Assembly (NCBI GenBank): GCA_902797275.1
Contig: CADBSI010000068.1
Span: forward strand, 1 to 17,233
Origin: an uncultured Erysipelotrichaceae bacterium
Lineage (GTDB): Bacteria; Bacillota_I; Bacilli_A; RF39; UBA660
Direction of reading: 5' to 3'
Length of the DNA: 17,233 nt
A program made the position numbers and the translations under genes. Position 1 is the stretch's first letter, and every line of letters starts with the position of its first letter. Shown here in pieces: positions 1 through 7,529 of this stretch. The notes beneath the pieces are model-generated. The model searched no databases. It had not been told where the DNA came from and saw only the letters and a program-made list of their open reading frames with translations.

Positions 1-491
1 GTATTGTTTGTAAACTTAAATATTATACAACAGAAGAATTACAAGAAATAGTTTTAAGAACATCTAGAGTTTTAGATATGAAAATAACTGATGAAGCAGC
101 CATGGAAATTGCCAAAAGAAGTAGAGGAACTCCAAGAATTGCTAATCGGCTATTTAAACGAGTTCGGGATTTTGCTTTAGTTTTTCAAAAAGAAGAAATC
201 GATTTAGCAACTTCACTTGATGCCTTAAATCGTTTAAAAGTTGATACATTGGGGCTTGATGAAGTTGATCATCAATATTTAAGATCATTAATAGAAAAAT
301 TTAATGGGGGACCTGTTGGAGTTGAAACTTTAGCATCATCCATAGGTGAAGAGGTTACAACTTTAATTGATGTTTGTGAACCATACCTACTTCAAAATGG
401 TTTTATTAAAAGAACCCCAAGAGGAAGAGTTGCAACTGGCAAGTCTTATAAACATCTAGGAATTAATTATCAAGAAAATTTATTTATTTAG
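1..491 (+). CDS. ruvB: RuvB Holliday junction branch migration ATPase, C-terminal half (5' end outside window)
   Basis: RuvB is the hexameric AAA+ motor that, with RuvA, drives branch migration of Holliday junctions in the cytoplasm. The frame is open from base 3, so the gene enters from the left edge; the ATG at 78 is an internal Met. About 162 residues are visible, roughly the last half of a protein usually near 335 residues. They hold the end of the AAA+ lid with the family motif RSRGTPRIANRL (its Arg is the sensor-2 arginine) followed by KRVRDFA, then the DNA-binding winged-helix domain with GGPVGVETLA and GFIKRTPRGRVAT. The Walker motifs lie outside the window. The stop TAG at 489-491 overlaps the ribosome binding site of the next gene (AGGAG, 490-494), which suggests translational coupling. 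In many Firmicutes ruvB is followed directly by queA; here two unknown genes intervene. Confidence 0.93.
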   Translation, partial: IVCKLKYYTTEELQEIVLRTSRVLDMKITDEAAMEIAKRSRGTPRIANRLFKRVRDFALVFQKEEIDLATSLDALNRLKVDTLGLDEVDHQYLRSLIEKFNGGPVGVETLASSIGEEVTTLIDVCEPYLLQNGFIKRTPRGRVATGKSYKHLGINYQENLFI

Positions 492-498
492 GAGAAAT

Positions 499-1380
499 AT
501 GAATGTAATTAATATTAATAAGGTTAAGGAAAACGGTTTAGAAAAAGACATATTTGAAATTACAATGATTGATGAAAAAGGCTATCAAATTAAAAATAGA
601 ATATCTAGTAATACTTTAATATTTAAAGATATGCTTGATAATTATGAGAAATATTTACAGCTTACTTATGATGAGATTATGAATAATATTAAACCGTTCT
701 TTGAAAATAATGAAAAAGGTATTAAAAGAATGGGAACAGTTTCATTTTTTATTATTATGATTTTGATGTCATTTTTAACTTTAATTCCTGAAGAAACAGC
801 TGTTTTTACTTTTATGGCTCTTATGATTCCATGCTTTTTATCTTTTACAGCCATGGCTTATAAAATCGATTATACTAAGGAAAATATAAAAAAATATGTA
901 TCTGATGAAGAATTAAAAAAATTATATATTGAATTTTCTAAAAAACTTTCTTGGGTTCGAAAACTTCAAAAGGAATACGCTTTTGTTTTTAATAAAATAA
1001 TTGAAGATGAGCAAAGGGAAAAATTAGAAGAAAAAAGAATTGAAAAAGAGCATGAGGAACAGATAAGAATAAATCATAGAAAAGAAAAAGATTATTTGGA
1101 TTATTTAAAATTACCATACTCAGAAAGAAAAAAATATTACCCTGAAAGAAGAAGAAGACCAGTTTTAAATGAAGAGCCACCTCTTCCAGATTTCTTGATT
1201 GAAAGAAATAATAATTATCGTGAATTTGCAAGAAGAGAGTTTGAACCTAAAAGAGATGTATTTATGACAAGTGTTAATCCAAAAAAAATAGAAAAATTAG
1301 TTTCATATAGCGTGCAACCTAGTAGTTCTTTAAAAATGATAAAACAGGATGAACAAATAGATAGAGTAATTAAAAAATAA
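499..1380 (+). CDS. unknown membrane protein with TM hairpin and charged C-terminal region (paralogue 1)
   Basis: I do not recognise the family. The 293-residue protein has a soluble N-terminal part (1-75) with TLIFKDMLDNY and IKPFF. Two close transmembrane helices follow (about 79-97 and 101-120), joined by a very short PEET loop. Next come IDYTKENIKKYVSDE (123-137), a charged, probably coiled-coil stretch (about 160-195), and a basic tail carrying DYLDYLKLP (199-206 region) and [12 protein letters not shown] (238-249). The hairpin suggests that both long ends face the same side, most likely the cytoplasm; that is inference. It has no signal peptide and no recognised catalytic motif. Start ATG 499 follows AGGAG at 490-494 with a 4-base gap. 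The next gene encodes a clear paralogue with the same architecture, so the pair arose by tandem duplication. It is probably co-transcribed with ruvB. Confidence 0.8.
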   Translation: MNVININKVKENGLEKDIFEITMIDEKGYQIKNRISSNTLIFKDMLDNYEKYLQLTYDEIMNNIKPFFENNEKGIKRMGTVSFFIIMILMSFLTLIPEETAVFTFMALMIPCFLSFTAMAYKIDYTKENIKKYVSDEELKKLYIEFSKKLSWVRKLQKEYAFVFNKIIEDEQREKLEEKRIEKEHEEQIRINHRKEKDYLDYLKLPYSERKKYYPERRRRPVLNEEPPLPDFLIERNNNYREFARREFEPKRDVFMTSVNPKKIEKLVSYSVQPSSSLKMIKQDEQIDRVIKK

Positions 1381-1395
1381 GAAAGGAATAATTAT

Positions 1396-2352
1396 ATGAA
1401 TATAACTAATATTACTAAAATTAGTGGGGAAAAGGTTAAATTAAAAGATTATGATTCTAAAAGAGAAGTATATGAAATTACTTATAAAGATTTAGAGGGA
1501 AATACTAGAACTATGCAAGTATATGCAGATTCTTTAAAGTTTAAAGATATGCTTGATTCTTATAGAGATAAATTAAGTAAAGTTCTAGCAGTTGTTAAAA
1601 AAGATATTAAGCCATTTTTTAATAGAGTTAAAAAAAGAAGAAATATATTAGCTATACCTTTATATGTTTATGCATTAGCTGTGATTGTCTTTTTTTGTAT
1701 GCAACCTCCAGAAATAATTGCTATGCCTTTTTTAGTTTCTTTATTTCCGGTAGGAGGAATTCTTATTGCAATTAACGAAGATATAGACTATACTATCAAT
1801 AATGTTAAAAATTATGTTGCTGATGAAAATGTTGTTAATTCCTTTTTAAAAGTTTGTAAACAATTAGGTTATGCCAATAAAATAAATAGTGAGCTAGCTC
1901 CTACTTTTAAAAAACTTATGGTAGAATCTGAAGCAGAAGAAAGGACTCTTGAAGAAAGTAGAAAAAAAGCTGAAACACAACTTCAAAAAAATGAACAAAA
2001 GCAAAGTGATTACATTGATTATTTAAAATTACCTGAAAAAGAACGAAGAAGATATTATGAAATGTCTAAATACAGACGCGTTGAAAAAGAATTTCGACCT
2101 GATGTTCCAAGTTTTATGCGAGAAGAAACTGATTATAGAATTAGAAGAGAAAATAATTACCGTGAATTTGCAAGAAGAGAATTTGAACATCCTAAATCTA
2201 ATATTAATTTAGAAAGAGTTAATCTAAAAAAAATAAAAGAAATAGAAAGACCAGTTTTAACTCAAAGAGAAGAAAATAATAAAAAAATATTTATAACCAA
2301 AGAAGATATATTAAGAGAAAGAGAATTAGAAGAAAATACAATGAGGAGATGA
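1396..2352 (+). CDS. unknown membrane protein with TM hairpin and charged C-terminal region (paralogue 2)
   Basis: Paralogue of the preceding gene, 318 residues, function unknown. The order is the same: [10 protein letters not shown] (about 47-56), IKPFF (71-75), two transmembrane helices (about 84-102 and 107-126), [15 protein letters not shown] (130-144), a charged probable coiled coil (about 170-205), then DYIDYLKLP (205-213), ERRRYY (216-221) and [12 protein letters not shown] (253-264). Outside these blocks the two proteins have diverged strongly, so the blocks, above all the identical [12 protein letters not shown] dodecapeptide, are the likely functional core. The C-terminus is longer than in paralogue 1 and rich in Glu, Lys and Arg. 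ATG 1396 follows AAAGGA (1382-1387). The TGA stop at 2350-2352 lies 4 bases before queA, and the AGGAG for queA (2344-2348) sits in the last codons of this gene, so the two are tightly coupled. Confidence 0.8.
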   Translation: MNITNITKISGEKVKLKDYDSKREVYEITYKDLEGNTRTMQVYADSLKFKDMLDSYRDKLSKVLAVVKKDIKPFFNRVKKRRNILAIPLYVYALAVIVFFCMQPPEIIAMPFLVSLFPVGGILIAINEDIDYTINNVKNYVADENVVNSFLKVCKQLGYANKINSELAPTFKKLMVESEAEERTLEESRKKAETQLQKNEQKQSDYIDYLKLPEKERRRYYEMSKYRRVEKEFRPDVPSFMREETDYRIRRENNYREFARREFEHPKSNINLERVNLKKIKEIERPVLTQREENNKKIFITKEDILRERELEENTMRR

Positions 2353-2356
2353 TAAA

Positions 2357-3382
2357 ATGAAAGTTGAGGATTTTGATTACCCATTAAATGAAGATTTAAT
2401 TGCTCAAACACCACTTGTTAAAAGGGATGAATCAAAATTAATGGTTTTAGATAGAAAAACTGGTGAAATTGAACATAAAAAGTTTTTCAATATAATTGAT
2501 TATTTAAATCCAGGAGATGCTTTAGTTTTAAATGATACTAAAGTAATTCCAGCAAGATTAATTGGCGAAAAGATTGATACCAAAGCAAGTATTGAAGTTT
2601 TACTTTTAAAAGATATTGGTGAAGATACTTGGGTTTGTTTAGCAAAACCTGCTAAAAGAATTAAATTAGGTACAATTGTATCATTTGGTTCTGGTTTACT
2701 AAAAGCCAAGTGTGTAAAAATAGAAGATGATGGTATTCGTCATTTTAAATTAATATATGAAGGAATATTAATGGAAATACTTGATAAATTAGGTAATATG
2801 CCACTTCCTCCATACATTCATGAGAAATTAAAAGACAAAGATTTATATCAAACTGTTTATGCTAAGAATATTGGTTCCGCGGCAGCTCCAACAGCAGGAT
2901 TACATTTTACTAAGGAATTACTAAAAAAAATAGAAGAAAAAGGCGTAAAAGTTTTGTATATAACTTTACATGTAGGACTTGGAACATTCCGACCTGTTAT
3001 GGTTTCTGATATCAAAGATCATACTATGCATAGTGAATATTATTCAATGAGTAAAAGTGTTGCTGATGCTTTAAATGAAACTAGAAAAAACGGGGGAAGA
3101 ATAATTGCAGTTGGAACTACTTCCACAAGAACTCTTGAAACCATTGCTTCTAAGTTTGGTAAGTTTCAAGAATCATCTGGAACAACCAATATATTTATTT
3201 ATCCAGGTTATGAATTTAAAGGTATTGATGCTTTGATTACTAATTTCCATTTACCAAAGTCAACACTTGTTATGTTAGTTTCAGCTTTTTCTTCTAAAGA
3301 ATATATATTAAATGCATATAAAGTAGCTCAAGATGAGGCTTATCGTTTTTTCTCATTTGGAGATGCAATGTTAATTAAGTAG
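2357..3382 (+). CDS. queA: S-adenosylmethionine:tRNA ribosyltransferase-isomerase QueA
   Basis: QueA transfers and isomerises the ribosyl moiety of S-adenosylmethionine onto preQ1-modified tRNA to give epoxyqueuosine, the penultimate step of queuosine synthesis at the tRNA wobble position. The protein has 341 residues, the family's normal length, and appears intact. Family signatures visible include [13 protein letters not shown] (7-19), [13 protein letters not shown] (56-68), MPLPPYI (148-154), YQTVYA (164-169), [11 protein letters not shown] (175-185), [11 protein letters not shown] (204-214), [11 protein letters not shown] (251-261), [10 protein letters not shown] (295-304) and FSFGDAMLI (332-340). 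ATG 2357 is preceded by AGGAG at 2344-2348, 8 bases away. The stop TAG (3380-3382) overlaps the AGGAGG of the next gene. The usual partner tgt is not adjacent; an AI-2E-family transporter gene takes its place. Confidence 0.96.
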   Translation: MKVEDFDYPLNEDLIAQTPLVKRDESKLMVLDRKTGEIEHKKFFNIIDYLNPGDALVLNDTKVIPARLIGEKIDTKASIEVLLLKDIGEDTWVCLAKPAKRIKLGTIVSFGSGLLKAKCVKIEDDGIRHFKLIYEGILMEILDKLGNMPLPPYIHEKLKDKDLYQTVYAKNIGSAAAPTAGLHFTKELLKKIEEKGVKVLYITLHVGLGTFRPVMVSDIKDHTMHSEYYSMSKSVADALNETRKNGGRIIAVGTTSTRTLETIASKFGKFQESSGTTNIFIYPGYEFKGIDALITNFHLPKSTLVMLVSAFSSKEYILNAYKVAQDEAYRFFSFGDAMLIK

Positions 3383-3390
3383 GAGGATTT

Positions 3391-4524
3391 ATGAATGATA
3401 AAGAAAAAAAATTAGATACTAAAACATTAAATGAATTAATAAAAACAGGTAGTATTCTTTTAAAAATAATGCTTACAATGTTTATTTTATCAATTTTTGT
3501 TTTAGTAATTTATTTACTTGATAAAACTAATGTTTTAATAACAATAGGACGTGTTTTAGGTATTTTATCACCTCTTTTTATAGGTTTATTAATTGCTTGG
3601 CTTTTGGAACCTGGCATCCGTTATTTTACTAAAAATAAAGTAAGTAGAAAACTTGCAACAGTTGTTGTTTACTTGATCTTTATATTTTTACTTATTTTAG
3701 TAATTGCTTTAATAATTCCGGAATTTATTTCGCAAGTAAATGAATTAATAATTAAAGTACCTGACTTTTTAAAATCAGTTAATACTTTTATAAATGATGC
3801 TTTTAAAAATACTGGTGATGTTGATTTATCAGGTATTAAAAGAAATTTAATTGAAACAATTAATAATTATGTTAATAACTTTGCTAGTCGTAATTTAACG
3901 GGAATAGTTGAAAAATTAGGTTCATCTATAAAAGTTATTTCTAATTTCCTTTTAGGTTTATTAATAGCATTTTACTTATCGCTTGATTTTTCTAAAGTAA
4001 GTAAATATATTACTATTGTTGTTCCTAATCGTTTTCATGAAGATTTATTAAAAATTAAAAAGCCTTTAAATGAAATGTTAAGAAATTATGTTAATGGAAC
4101 TCTTTTATCTTGTTTATTTGTTATGATTTTATCTTTAATAGGATTTTTAATATCTGGAGTATCATCACCTTTATTGTTTGCAATTTTTTGTGCAATTACC
4201 AATTTAATTCCTTATTTTGGTCCTTATATTGGAGGAATACCAGTTGTTGCTGTTGGTTTTGCCATGAACCCATATGTTGGACTTGGCTGTTTAATAACTG
4301 TTTTAATAGTTCAAATTTTAGAAGGTAATATTTTAAATCCATTAATTGTTGGTAAGGCAGTATCACTTCATCCAATTACTTTAATGTTAAGTTTACTTGT
4401 CTTTGAATACTTTTTTGGTATTTTAGGTATGGTAATAGCAGTTCCAATAGTTGCTACTTTAAAAATAATTTACTTATTCTTTGAAGATAAATATCATTTT
4501 ATTAATAAAATGAAGGAGAGATAA
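3391..4524 (+). CDS. AI-2E family transporter (PF01594-type multi-spanning membrane protein)
   Basis: A 377-residue integral membrane protein of the AI-2E/YdjX-like permease family. Members include the autoinducer-2 exporter TqsA but also Na+/H+ antiporters and many proteins of unknown substrate, so no substrate is assigned. Hydrophobic helices lie at about 21-44, 54-72, 89-110, 179-200, 238-256, 258-275, 296-312 and 328-360. A large polar segment (about 111-178) between the third and fourth helices is typical of the family. Diagnostic conserved sequences are in the C-terminal half: TNLIPYFGPYIGGIPV (270-285), EGNILNPLIVGK (311-322), LHPITLMLSLL and GMVIAVPIVA (346-355). Start ATG 3391 has AGGAGG at 3381-3386 overlapping the queA stop. 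Only one base separates its stop from the start of the adenosine deaminase gene, so the two are translationally linked. Whether they share a pathway is unknown. Confidence 0.88.
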   Translation: MNDKEKKLDTKTLNELIKTGSILLKIMLTMFILSIFVLVIYLLDKTNVLITIGRVLGILSPLFIGLLIAWLLEPGIRYFTKNKVSRKLATVVVYLIFIFLLILVIALIIPEFISQVNELIIKVPDFLKSVNTFINDAFKNTGDVDLSGIKRNLIETINNYVNNFASRNLTGIVEKLGSSIKVISNFLLGLLIAFYLSLDFSKVSKYITIVVPNRFHEDLLKIKKPLNEMLRNYVNGTLLSCLFVMILSLIGFLISGVSSPLLFAIFCAITNLIPYFGPYIGGIPVVAVGFAMNPYVGLGCLITVLIVQILEGNILNPLIVGKAVSLHPITLMLSLLVFEYFFGILGMVIAVPIVATLKIIYLFFEDKYHFINKMKER

Positions 4525-4525
4525 T

Positions 4526-5470
4526 TTGAAAAAAATAGAATTGCATTTACATTTAGATGGATCAGTTAATTTAACTCTTGCTTCTACTCTTAGTAAATTA
4601 GATTTAAACATTGTTAAAAATAAAATGATTGCTCCTTTAAAATGTAAAAATTTAGGAGATTACTTAACAAGATTTGATTTTCCTATTTCTTTGATGCAAA
4701 CCAAGGAAAACTTAGAATTAATTGCTAGTAAATTAGTCGATGATTTAATTAATGACGAAGTAATATATGCTGAAATTAGATTTAATCCTTTAGCATTTAC
4801 TAGTACTTTAACATTAGATGAAGTAATAACTAGTATTTTAAGAGGACTAAGTAATAAAAAAATAAAAACTAACTTAATCTTATGTATGATGCGAGGCTAC
4901 AATTATGATGATAATTTAAAAATAATTAATCTGGCTAAAAAATATTTAGGAAAAGGAGTAGTTGCAATTGATTTAGCTGGAGATGAAAAGAAATATAAAT
5001 TAAAAGAATATCTAAGCTTATTTGAATATGCTAAAAGTTTAAATATTCCTTTTACAATTCATGCTGGAGAAACTGATAAAATTGATATACTGAGTGCTAT
5101 TAATTTAGGAGCTAGAAGAATAGGCCATGGAGTATTTTCGATAACTGATGATAATCTAATTCAAAAGTTAAGAAAAAAAGACATCTTACTTGAAGTATGT
5201 CCTACTAGTAATATTCAAACCAATGCTTTCAATACTTACTTAGATCATCCAATTAAAAAATTATATGACTTAAATATTAAAATAAATCTTAGTACTGATA
5301 ACATGACAGTTTCAAATACAACTCTTGAAAAAGAGTATGAAATAGTTAAAAAATACAATAATTTAACGGATTTAGATTTATTAAAAATGAATAAAGATAG
5401 TATCGATTATGCTTTTCTAAGTGATTTAGAAAAAGAAGAATTAAGAAAACAATTAGATATCTTGGATTAA
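4526..5470 (+). CDS. add: adenosine deaminase (TTG start)
   Basis: Adenosine deaminase hydrolyses (deoxy)adenosine to (deoxy)inosine and ammonia in purine salvage. It is a cytoplasmic zinc TIM-barrel enzyme. The 314-residue protein has the metal-binding HLH of ELHLHLDGS (His7, His9), FTIHAGET (Zn ligand His179, proton donor Glu182), RIGHGV (His201), LEVCPTSN (223-230) and LSTDN (Asp258, Zn ligand), so the catalytic set is complete. Some family members deaminate adenine or other purines, so substrate identity is less certain than the fold. The start is TTG at 4526, supported by AAGGAGA at 4513-4519 and by the protein beginning right at the conserved KKIELHLHLDGS block. It lies 1 base after the transporter stop. 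The 3' end overlaps the convergent tetR-like gene by 18 bases, and the transcript terminator lies within that gene. Confidence 0.92.
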   Translation: MKKIELHLHLDGSVNLTLASTLSKLDLNIVKNKMIAPLKCKNLGDYLTRFDFPISLMQTKENLELIASKLVDDLINDEVIYAEIRFNPLAFTSTLTLDEVITSILRGLSNKKIKTNLILCMMRGYNYDDNLKIINLAKKYLGKGVVAIDLAGDEKKYKLKEYLSLFEYAKSLNIPFTIHAGETDKIDILSAINLGARRIGHGVFSITDDNLIQKLRKKDILLEVCPTSNIQTNAFNTYLDHPIKKLYDLNIKINLSTDNMTVSNTTLEKEYEIVKKYNNLTDLDLLKMNKDSIDYAFLSDLEKEELRKQLDILD

Positions 5471-5968
5471 CTTATCTAAATAATCCAACATATCTTTTTT
5501 TGTATATTTATCTCGATTTAAATACTCCGTTATTAAATAAATGGTACCACCTAAATAAAACTTAACTACAATTTCTTTTTCTTTTAATTTAGTATTATCT
5601 AAAATATCTTTAACAAGTTTATTTAATAAAATATCAATCATGATACCATTTTTATTATTAATTAAGATATCTGTAAAAGATTTTTTATGTTCATTTATAT
5701 AATCTAATAAAGTACTAAAAAAACTTAAATAATAACTTTTAATATCTTGATAATTATTTAAATTAAAAATTTTATTTTTTAAATTAGTTAACATATCATC
5801 TAATAAATCATATTTATCTTGATAATGATTATAAAAAGTAGATCGATTAACAAGAGCATATTTACAAATATCAGCTACTTTTATATTTTCAAAATTAGTT
5901 TGTTTCATTAAAAGAATTAAAGCATCATATAAATTCTTTTTAGTTTTAATAGTTCTTAAATCTTCCAT
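5453..5968 (-). CDS. TetR/AcrR family transcriptional regulator
   Basis: A 171-residue one-domain-plus-HTH repressor-type protein. The N-terminal helix-turn-helix is typical of TetR: KNLYDALILLM (11-21), FENIKVADICKYALVNRSTF (about 26-45), then YNHYQDKYDLL (46-56), matching the classical TFYxHFxDKxxLL pattern. The C-terminal part, with VVKFYLGGTIYLITEYL (134-150) and DMLDYLDKLI, resembles the ligand-binding domain seen in DhaS-type TetR proteins. The ligand is unknown. ATG is at 5968-5966 on the - strand, with AGGTGT upstream in the TTAGGTGTTGTTATG context. It is divergent from the two-gene membrane operon at 6116-7383, so it probably controls that operon and itself through the 147-bp intergenic region; this is inference from layout and a palindrome there. 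The last residues are encoded over the terminator of the opposing add gene. Confidence 0.88.
   Translation of the reverse strand: MEDLRTIKTKKNLYDALILLMKQTNFENIKVADICKYALVNRSTFYNHYQDKYDLLDDMLTNLKNKIFNLNNYQDIKSYYLSFFSTLLDYINEHKKSFTDILINNKNGIMIDILLNKLVKDILDNTKLKEKEIVVKFYLGGTIYLITEYLNRDKYTKKDMLDYLDKLIQDI
5455..5501 (+). terminator. intrinsic terminator of the add operon, inside the 3' end of the tetR-like gene
   Basis: Stem 5455-5469 (AGATATCTTGGATTA) pairs with 5481-5495 (TAATCCAACATATCT): 8 perfect pairs, one C-C mismatch, then 6 more pairs. The loop is 11 bases. It is followed directly by seven Ts (5495-5501). The add stop codon (5468-5470) is in the stem. On the - strand the hairpin is followed by a weaker U-rich run, so it may also help end the tetR transcript. 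Confidence 0.75.
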
Positions 5969-5984
5969 AACAACACCTAATATT

Positions 5985-6013
5985 AGTATATTATTTTACA
6001 TATTAATTGTAAA
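5985..6013 (-). promoter_or_regulatory. promoter of the tetR-like gene overlapping a TTTACA/TGTAAA palindrome
   Basis: Read on the - strand: TTTACA (-35, positions 6013-6008), a 17-base spacer and TATACT (-10, 5990-5985). An inverted repeat TTTACA-N7-TGTAAA (5995-6013) covers the -35 box and most of the spacer. This is a plausible TetR-type operator for autoregulation. The promoter match is strong; the operator role is inference. Confidence 0.6.
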
Positions 6014-6045
6014 GATATTAGACATATTTTTAAAATTGTATATTA

Positions 6046-6075
6046 TTAAACAAATAATTAAATATGTTCTATAAT
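6046..6075 (+). promoter_or_regulatory. candidate promoter of the 6116-7383 membrane operon
   Basis: A perfect TATAAT lies at 6070-6075, 40 bases before the start codon at 6116. The -35 is weak: TTAAAC (6046-6051) at 18 bases or TAAACA (6047-6052) at 17 bases. The inverted heptamer CATATTT (6023-6029) / AAATATG (6060-6066) partly covers it and could be a second regulator site, but such matches are easily found in AT-rich DNA. Confidence 0.5.
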
Positions 6076-6115
6076 TAAATACTATTTTATTATAAAATTA
6101 TTTTAGGAGTTAGAT

Positions 6116-6838
6116 ATGAATTATTTTTTAAATTTTGTTTTTATATTTTATATAGGAGCAACAAGTGGTTGGATACTCGAATTAATATTTCGAAGAATTG
6201 TCCATCATAAATGGGTAAATCCAGGTTTTCTAATAGGACCATATTTACCAATATATGGCTTTGGTTTAGTTAGTTTAACTGTTATTTACTTAATGTTTAA
6301 TAATTTAAAAATACCAAGTATTTTAGTTATTATTCTAATGGGTTTAGTGATGACTTTAATTGAATTAATTGGAGGTTTAACATTTGTTAATAAACCTGTT
6401 AAACTATGGGATTATAGTAATAGATGGGGTAATTATAAAGGTATAATATGTCCTTTATTTACATTTATTTGGACTTTAATTGGAGCAGTTTATTATTACT
6501 TTATTGCTGGATTAATCATGGATAAACTTGCTTGGTTTAATAATAACTTATCATTTTCTTATATTTTAGGATTATTTACAGGAGTTATTGTAATTGATTA
6601 TGTTTATTCAACTAAATTAATTTATAAAATAAGAAAATATGCACATGATAATAATGTTGATGTTAAATTAGAAGAATTAAAAACTGATATAAATGAATAT
6701 CGAAAACAAAGAAAAGAAAAATACTCATTTATGTTTCCATTTAAACAAAATATTGATTTAAAAGAATATTTTGAAAAAGAATTAAAAAATAAAAAATTTA
6801 AATTTAAAAATCTAACTAAAAAGAAGGAGAATTTATGA
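6116..6838 (+). CDS. PF06541-type ('putative ABC transporter type IV') membrane protein
   Basis: A 240-residue membrane protein matching the family often labelled putative ABC-transporter permease (CmpB-like). That name is historical and real transport is unproven. Signature segments are GWILELIFRR (18-27), NPGFLIGPYLPIYGFG (35-50), a Glu in the third helix (TLIELIGG, 80-87) and LWDYSNRWGNYKGIICPLF (97-115). Hydrophobic helices lie at about 4-22, 45-62, 66-88, 108-132 and 145-165. A basic cytoplasmic-type tail (about 166-240) is rich in Lys. ATG 6116 has AGGAG at 6105-6109. Its stop overlaps the next start by four bases (ATGA, 6835-6838), a classic coupled pair. It is divergent from the TetR-like regulator, which suggests ligand- or stress-responsive control. 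Confidence 0.82.
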   Translation: MNYFLNFVFIFYIGATSGWILELIFRRIVHHKWVNPGFLIGPYLPIYGFGLVSLTVIYLMFNNLKIPSILVIILMGLVMTLIELIGGLTFVNKPVKLWDYSNRWGNYKGIICPLFTFIWTLIGAVYYYFIAGLIMDKLAWFNNNLSFSYILGLFTGVIVIDYVYSTKLIYKIRKYAHDNNVDVKLEELKTDINEYRKQRKEKYSFMFPFKQNIDLKEYFEKELKNKKFKFKNLTKKKENL

Positions 6839-7383
6839 TAAAAGATTATATTTTAAAATATGAAAAATATTCATCACTTACATCAATTATGATGATAATA
6901 CTTGCCATTTTTTTAATAGGAAAACCGGTTGCAACACTAGAAGCTTTTGTAATTGCTTTTTCATCTATTATGATAGTAGAGGGAATTATTAGTTTTGTTA
7001 ATTATTTTACTGTTGATAAAACTTATAGATTAACTAGTTTTGATTTAATAAGTGGTATTATTACTACTTTAACAGGAGTACTTTTATTTATTTATAGAAC
7101 TAGTTTAATAAATGTATTTCCAATTATTCTAGGTATTTGGATAATTATAAATAATTTATTTAAAATGCAAATATCAATTAATTTAAGTACAATTGAAAGT
7201 AGTGGTTGGACTTATTTCTTACTTTTAAATATCTTATTAATAATATTTGGAATAGTTTTAATTATTAATCCATTTACATCTTTAGTTGCAATTACAACTA
7301 TGTCAGGTATTATCTTATTAATATGTGAATGCATTAATTTAGGTGAAAGTATTTATTTAACTTATAAAATTAAAAAATTATAA
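6835..7383 (+). CDS. DUF308/HdeD-like six-helix membrane protein
   Basis: A 182-residue, almost wholly hydrophobic protein with six predicted helices (about 16-34, 35-57, 70-88, 91-110, 124-145, 148-170). It shows the internal pseudo-repeats and Gly-rich 'G-I-x-L-x-x-x-P' helix ends common in the HdeD/DUF308 family, for example AIFLIGKPVATLEAF and GIVLIINPFTSLVAI. Enterobacterial HdeD is linked to acid resistance, but the biochemical role of the family is unknown, so no function is assigned. The start ATG 6835 overlaps the preceding stop, and the AGGAG-like AAGGAG at 6824-6829 supports it. It is the last gene of the operon; a strong intrinsic terminator follows. Confidence 0.75.
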   Translation: MIKDYILKYEKYSSLTSIMMIILAIFLIGKPVATLEAFVIAFSSIMIVEGIISFVNYFTVDKTYRLTSFDLISGIITTLTGVLLFIYRTSLINVFPIILGIWIIINNLFKMQISINLSTIESSGWTYFLLLNILLIIFGIVLIINPFTSLVAITTMSGIILLICECINLGESIYLTYKIKKL

Positions 7384-7407
7384 AAAAAGCCTTGTTTTTA
7401 TGATATA

Positions 7408-7445
7408 AACCCCGTTTCTTGGACAAAATAGAAACGAGGTTTTTT
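7408..7445 (+). terminator. intrinsic terminator after the DUF308-like gene
   Basis: Stem AACCCCGTTTCT (7408-7419) pairs with AGAAACGAGGTT (7430-7441) with a single C-A mismatch. The loop is 10 bases and the run of Ts is 7440-7445. It lies 25 bases after the stop codon. Confidence 0.88.
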
Positions 7446-7480
7446 AGTTTGAAACTTATTAAATTTTCTCTTTTATTTAC

Positions 7481-7509
7481 TTGAAAATATCTTCTAAATA
7501 TGATATTCT
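7481..7509 (+). promoter_or_regulatory. extended -10 promoter for the membrane/pilin-like operon
   Basis: TTGAAA (7481-7486), a 17-base spacer ending in TGA, and TATTCT (7504-7509). The TG at 7501-7502 makes an extended -10 element that would compensate for the imperfect hexamer. The start codon is 20 bases downstream, behind GAGGTG (7520-7525). Confidence 0.55.
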
Positions 7510-7529
7510 TTCTATAGTAGAGGTGTATT

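Noticed and set aside
78..80. ATG that could start a short 137-residue RuvB-like protein
   Set aside because: The frame is open and clearly RuvB-like upstream to base 3 (for example YYTTEELQEIVLRTSRVLDM), so this Met is internal and the gene begins outside the window.
4110..4328. Second + strand frame inside the AI-2E transporter gene
   Set aside because: It is an out-of-frame shadow rich in Phe, Cys and Trp within a coding region with strong family motifs.
7387..7397. 11-base AAGCCTTGTTT shared with 10187-10197
   Set aside because: Both copies follow stop codons, but only one forms a hairpin, and a single shared 11-mer between terminator regions can be chance.
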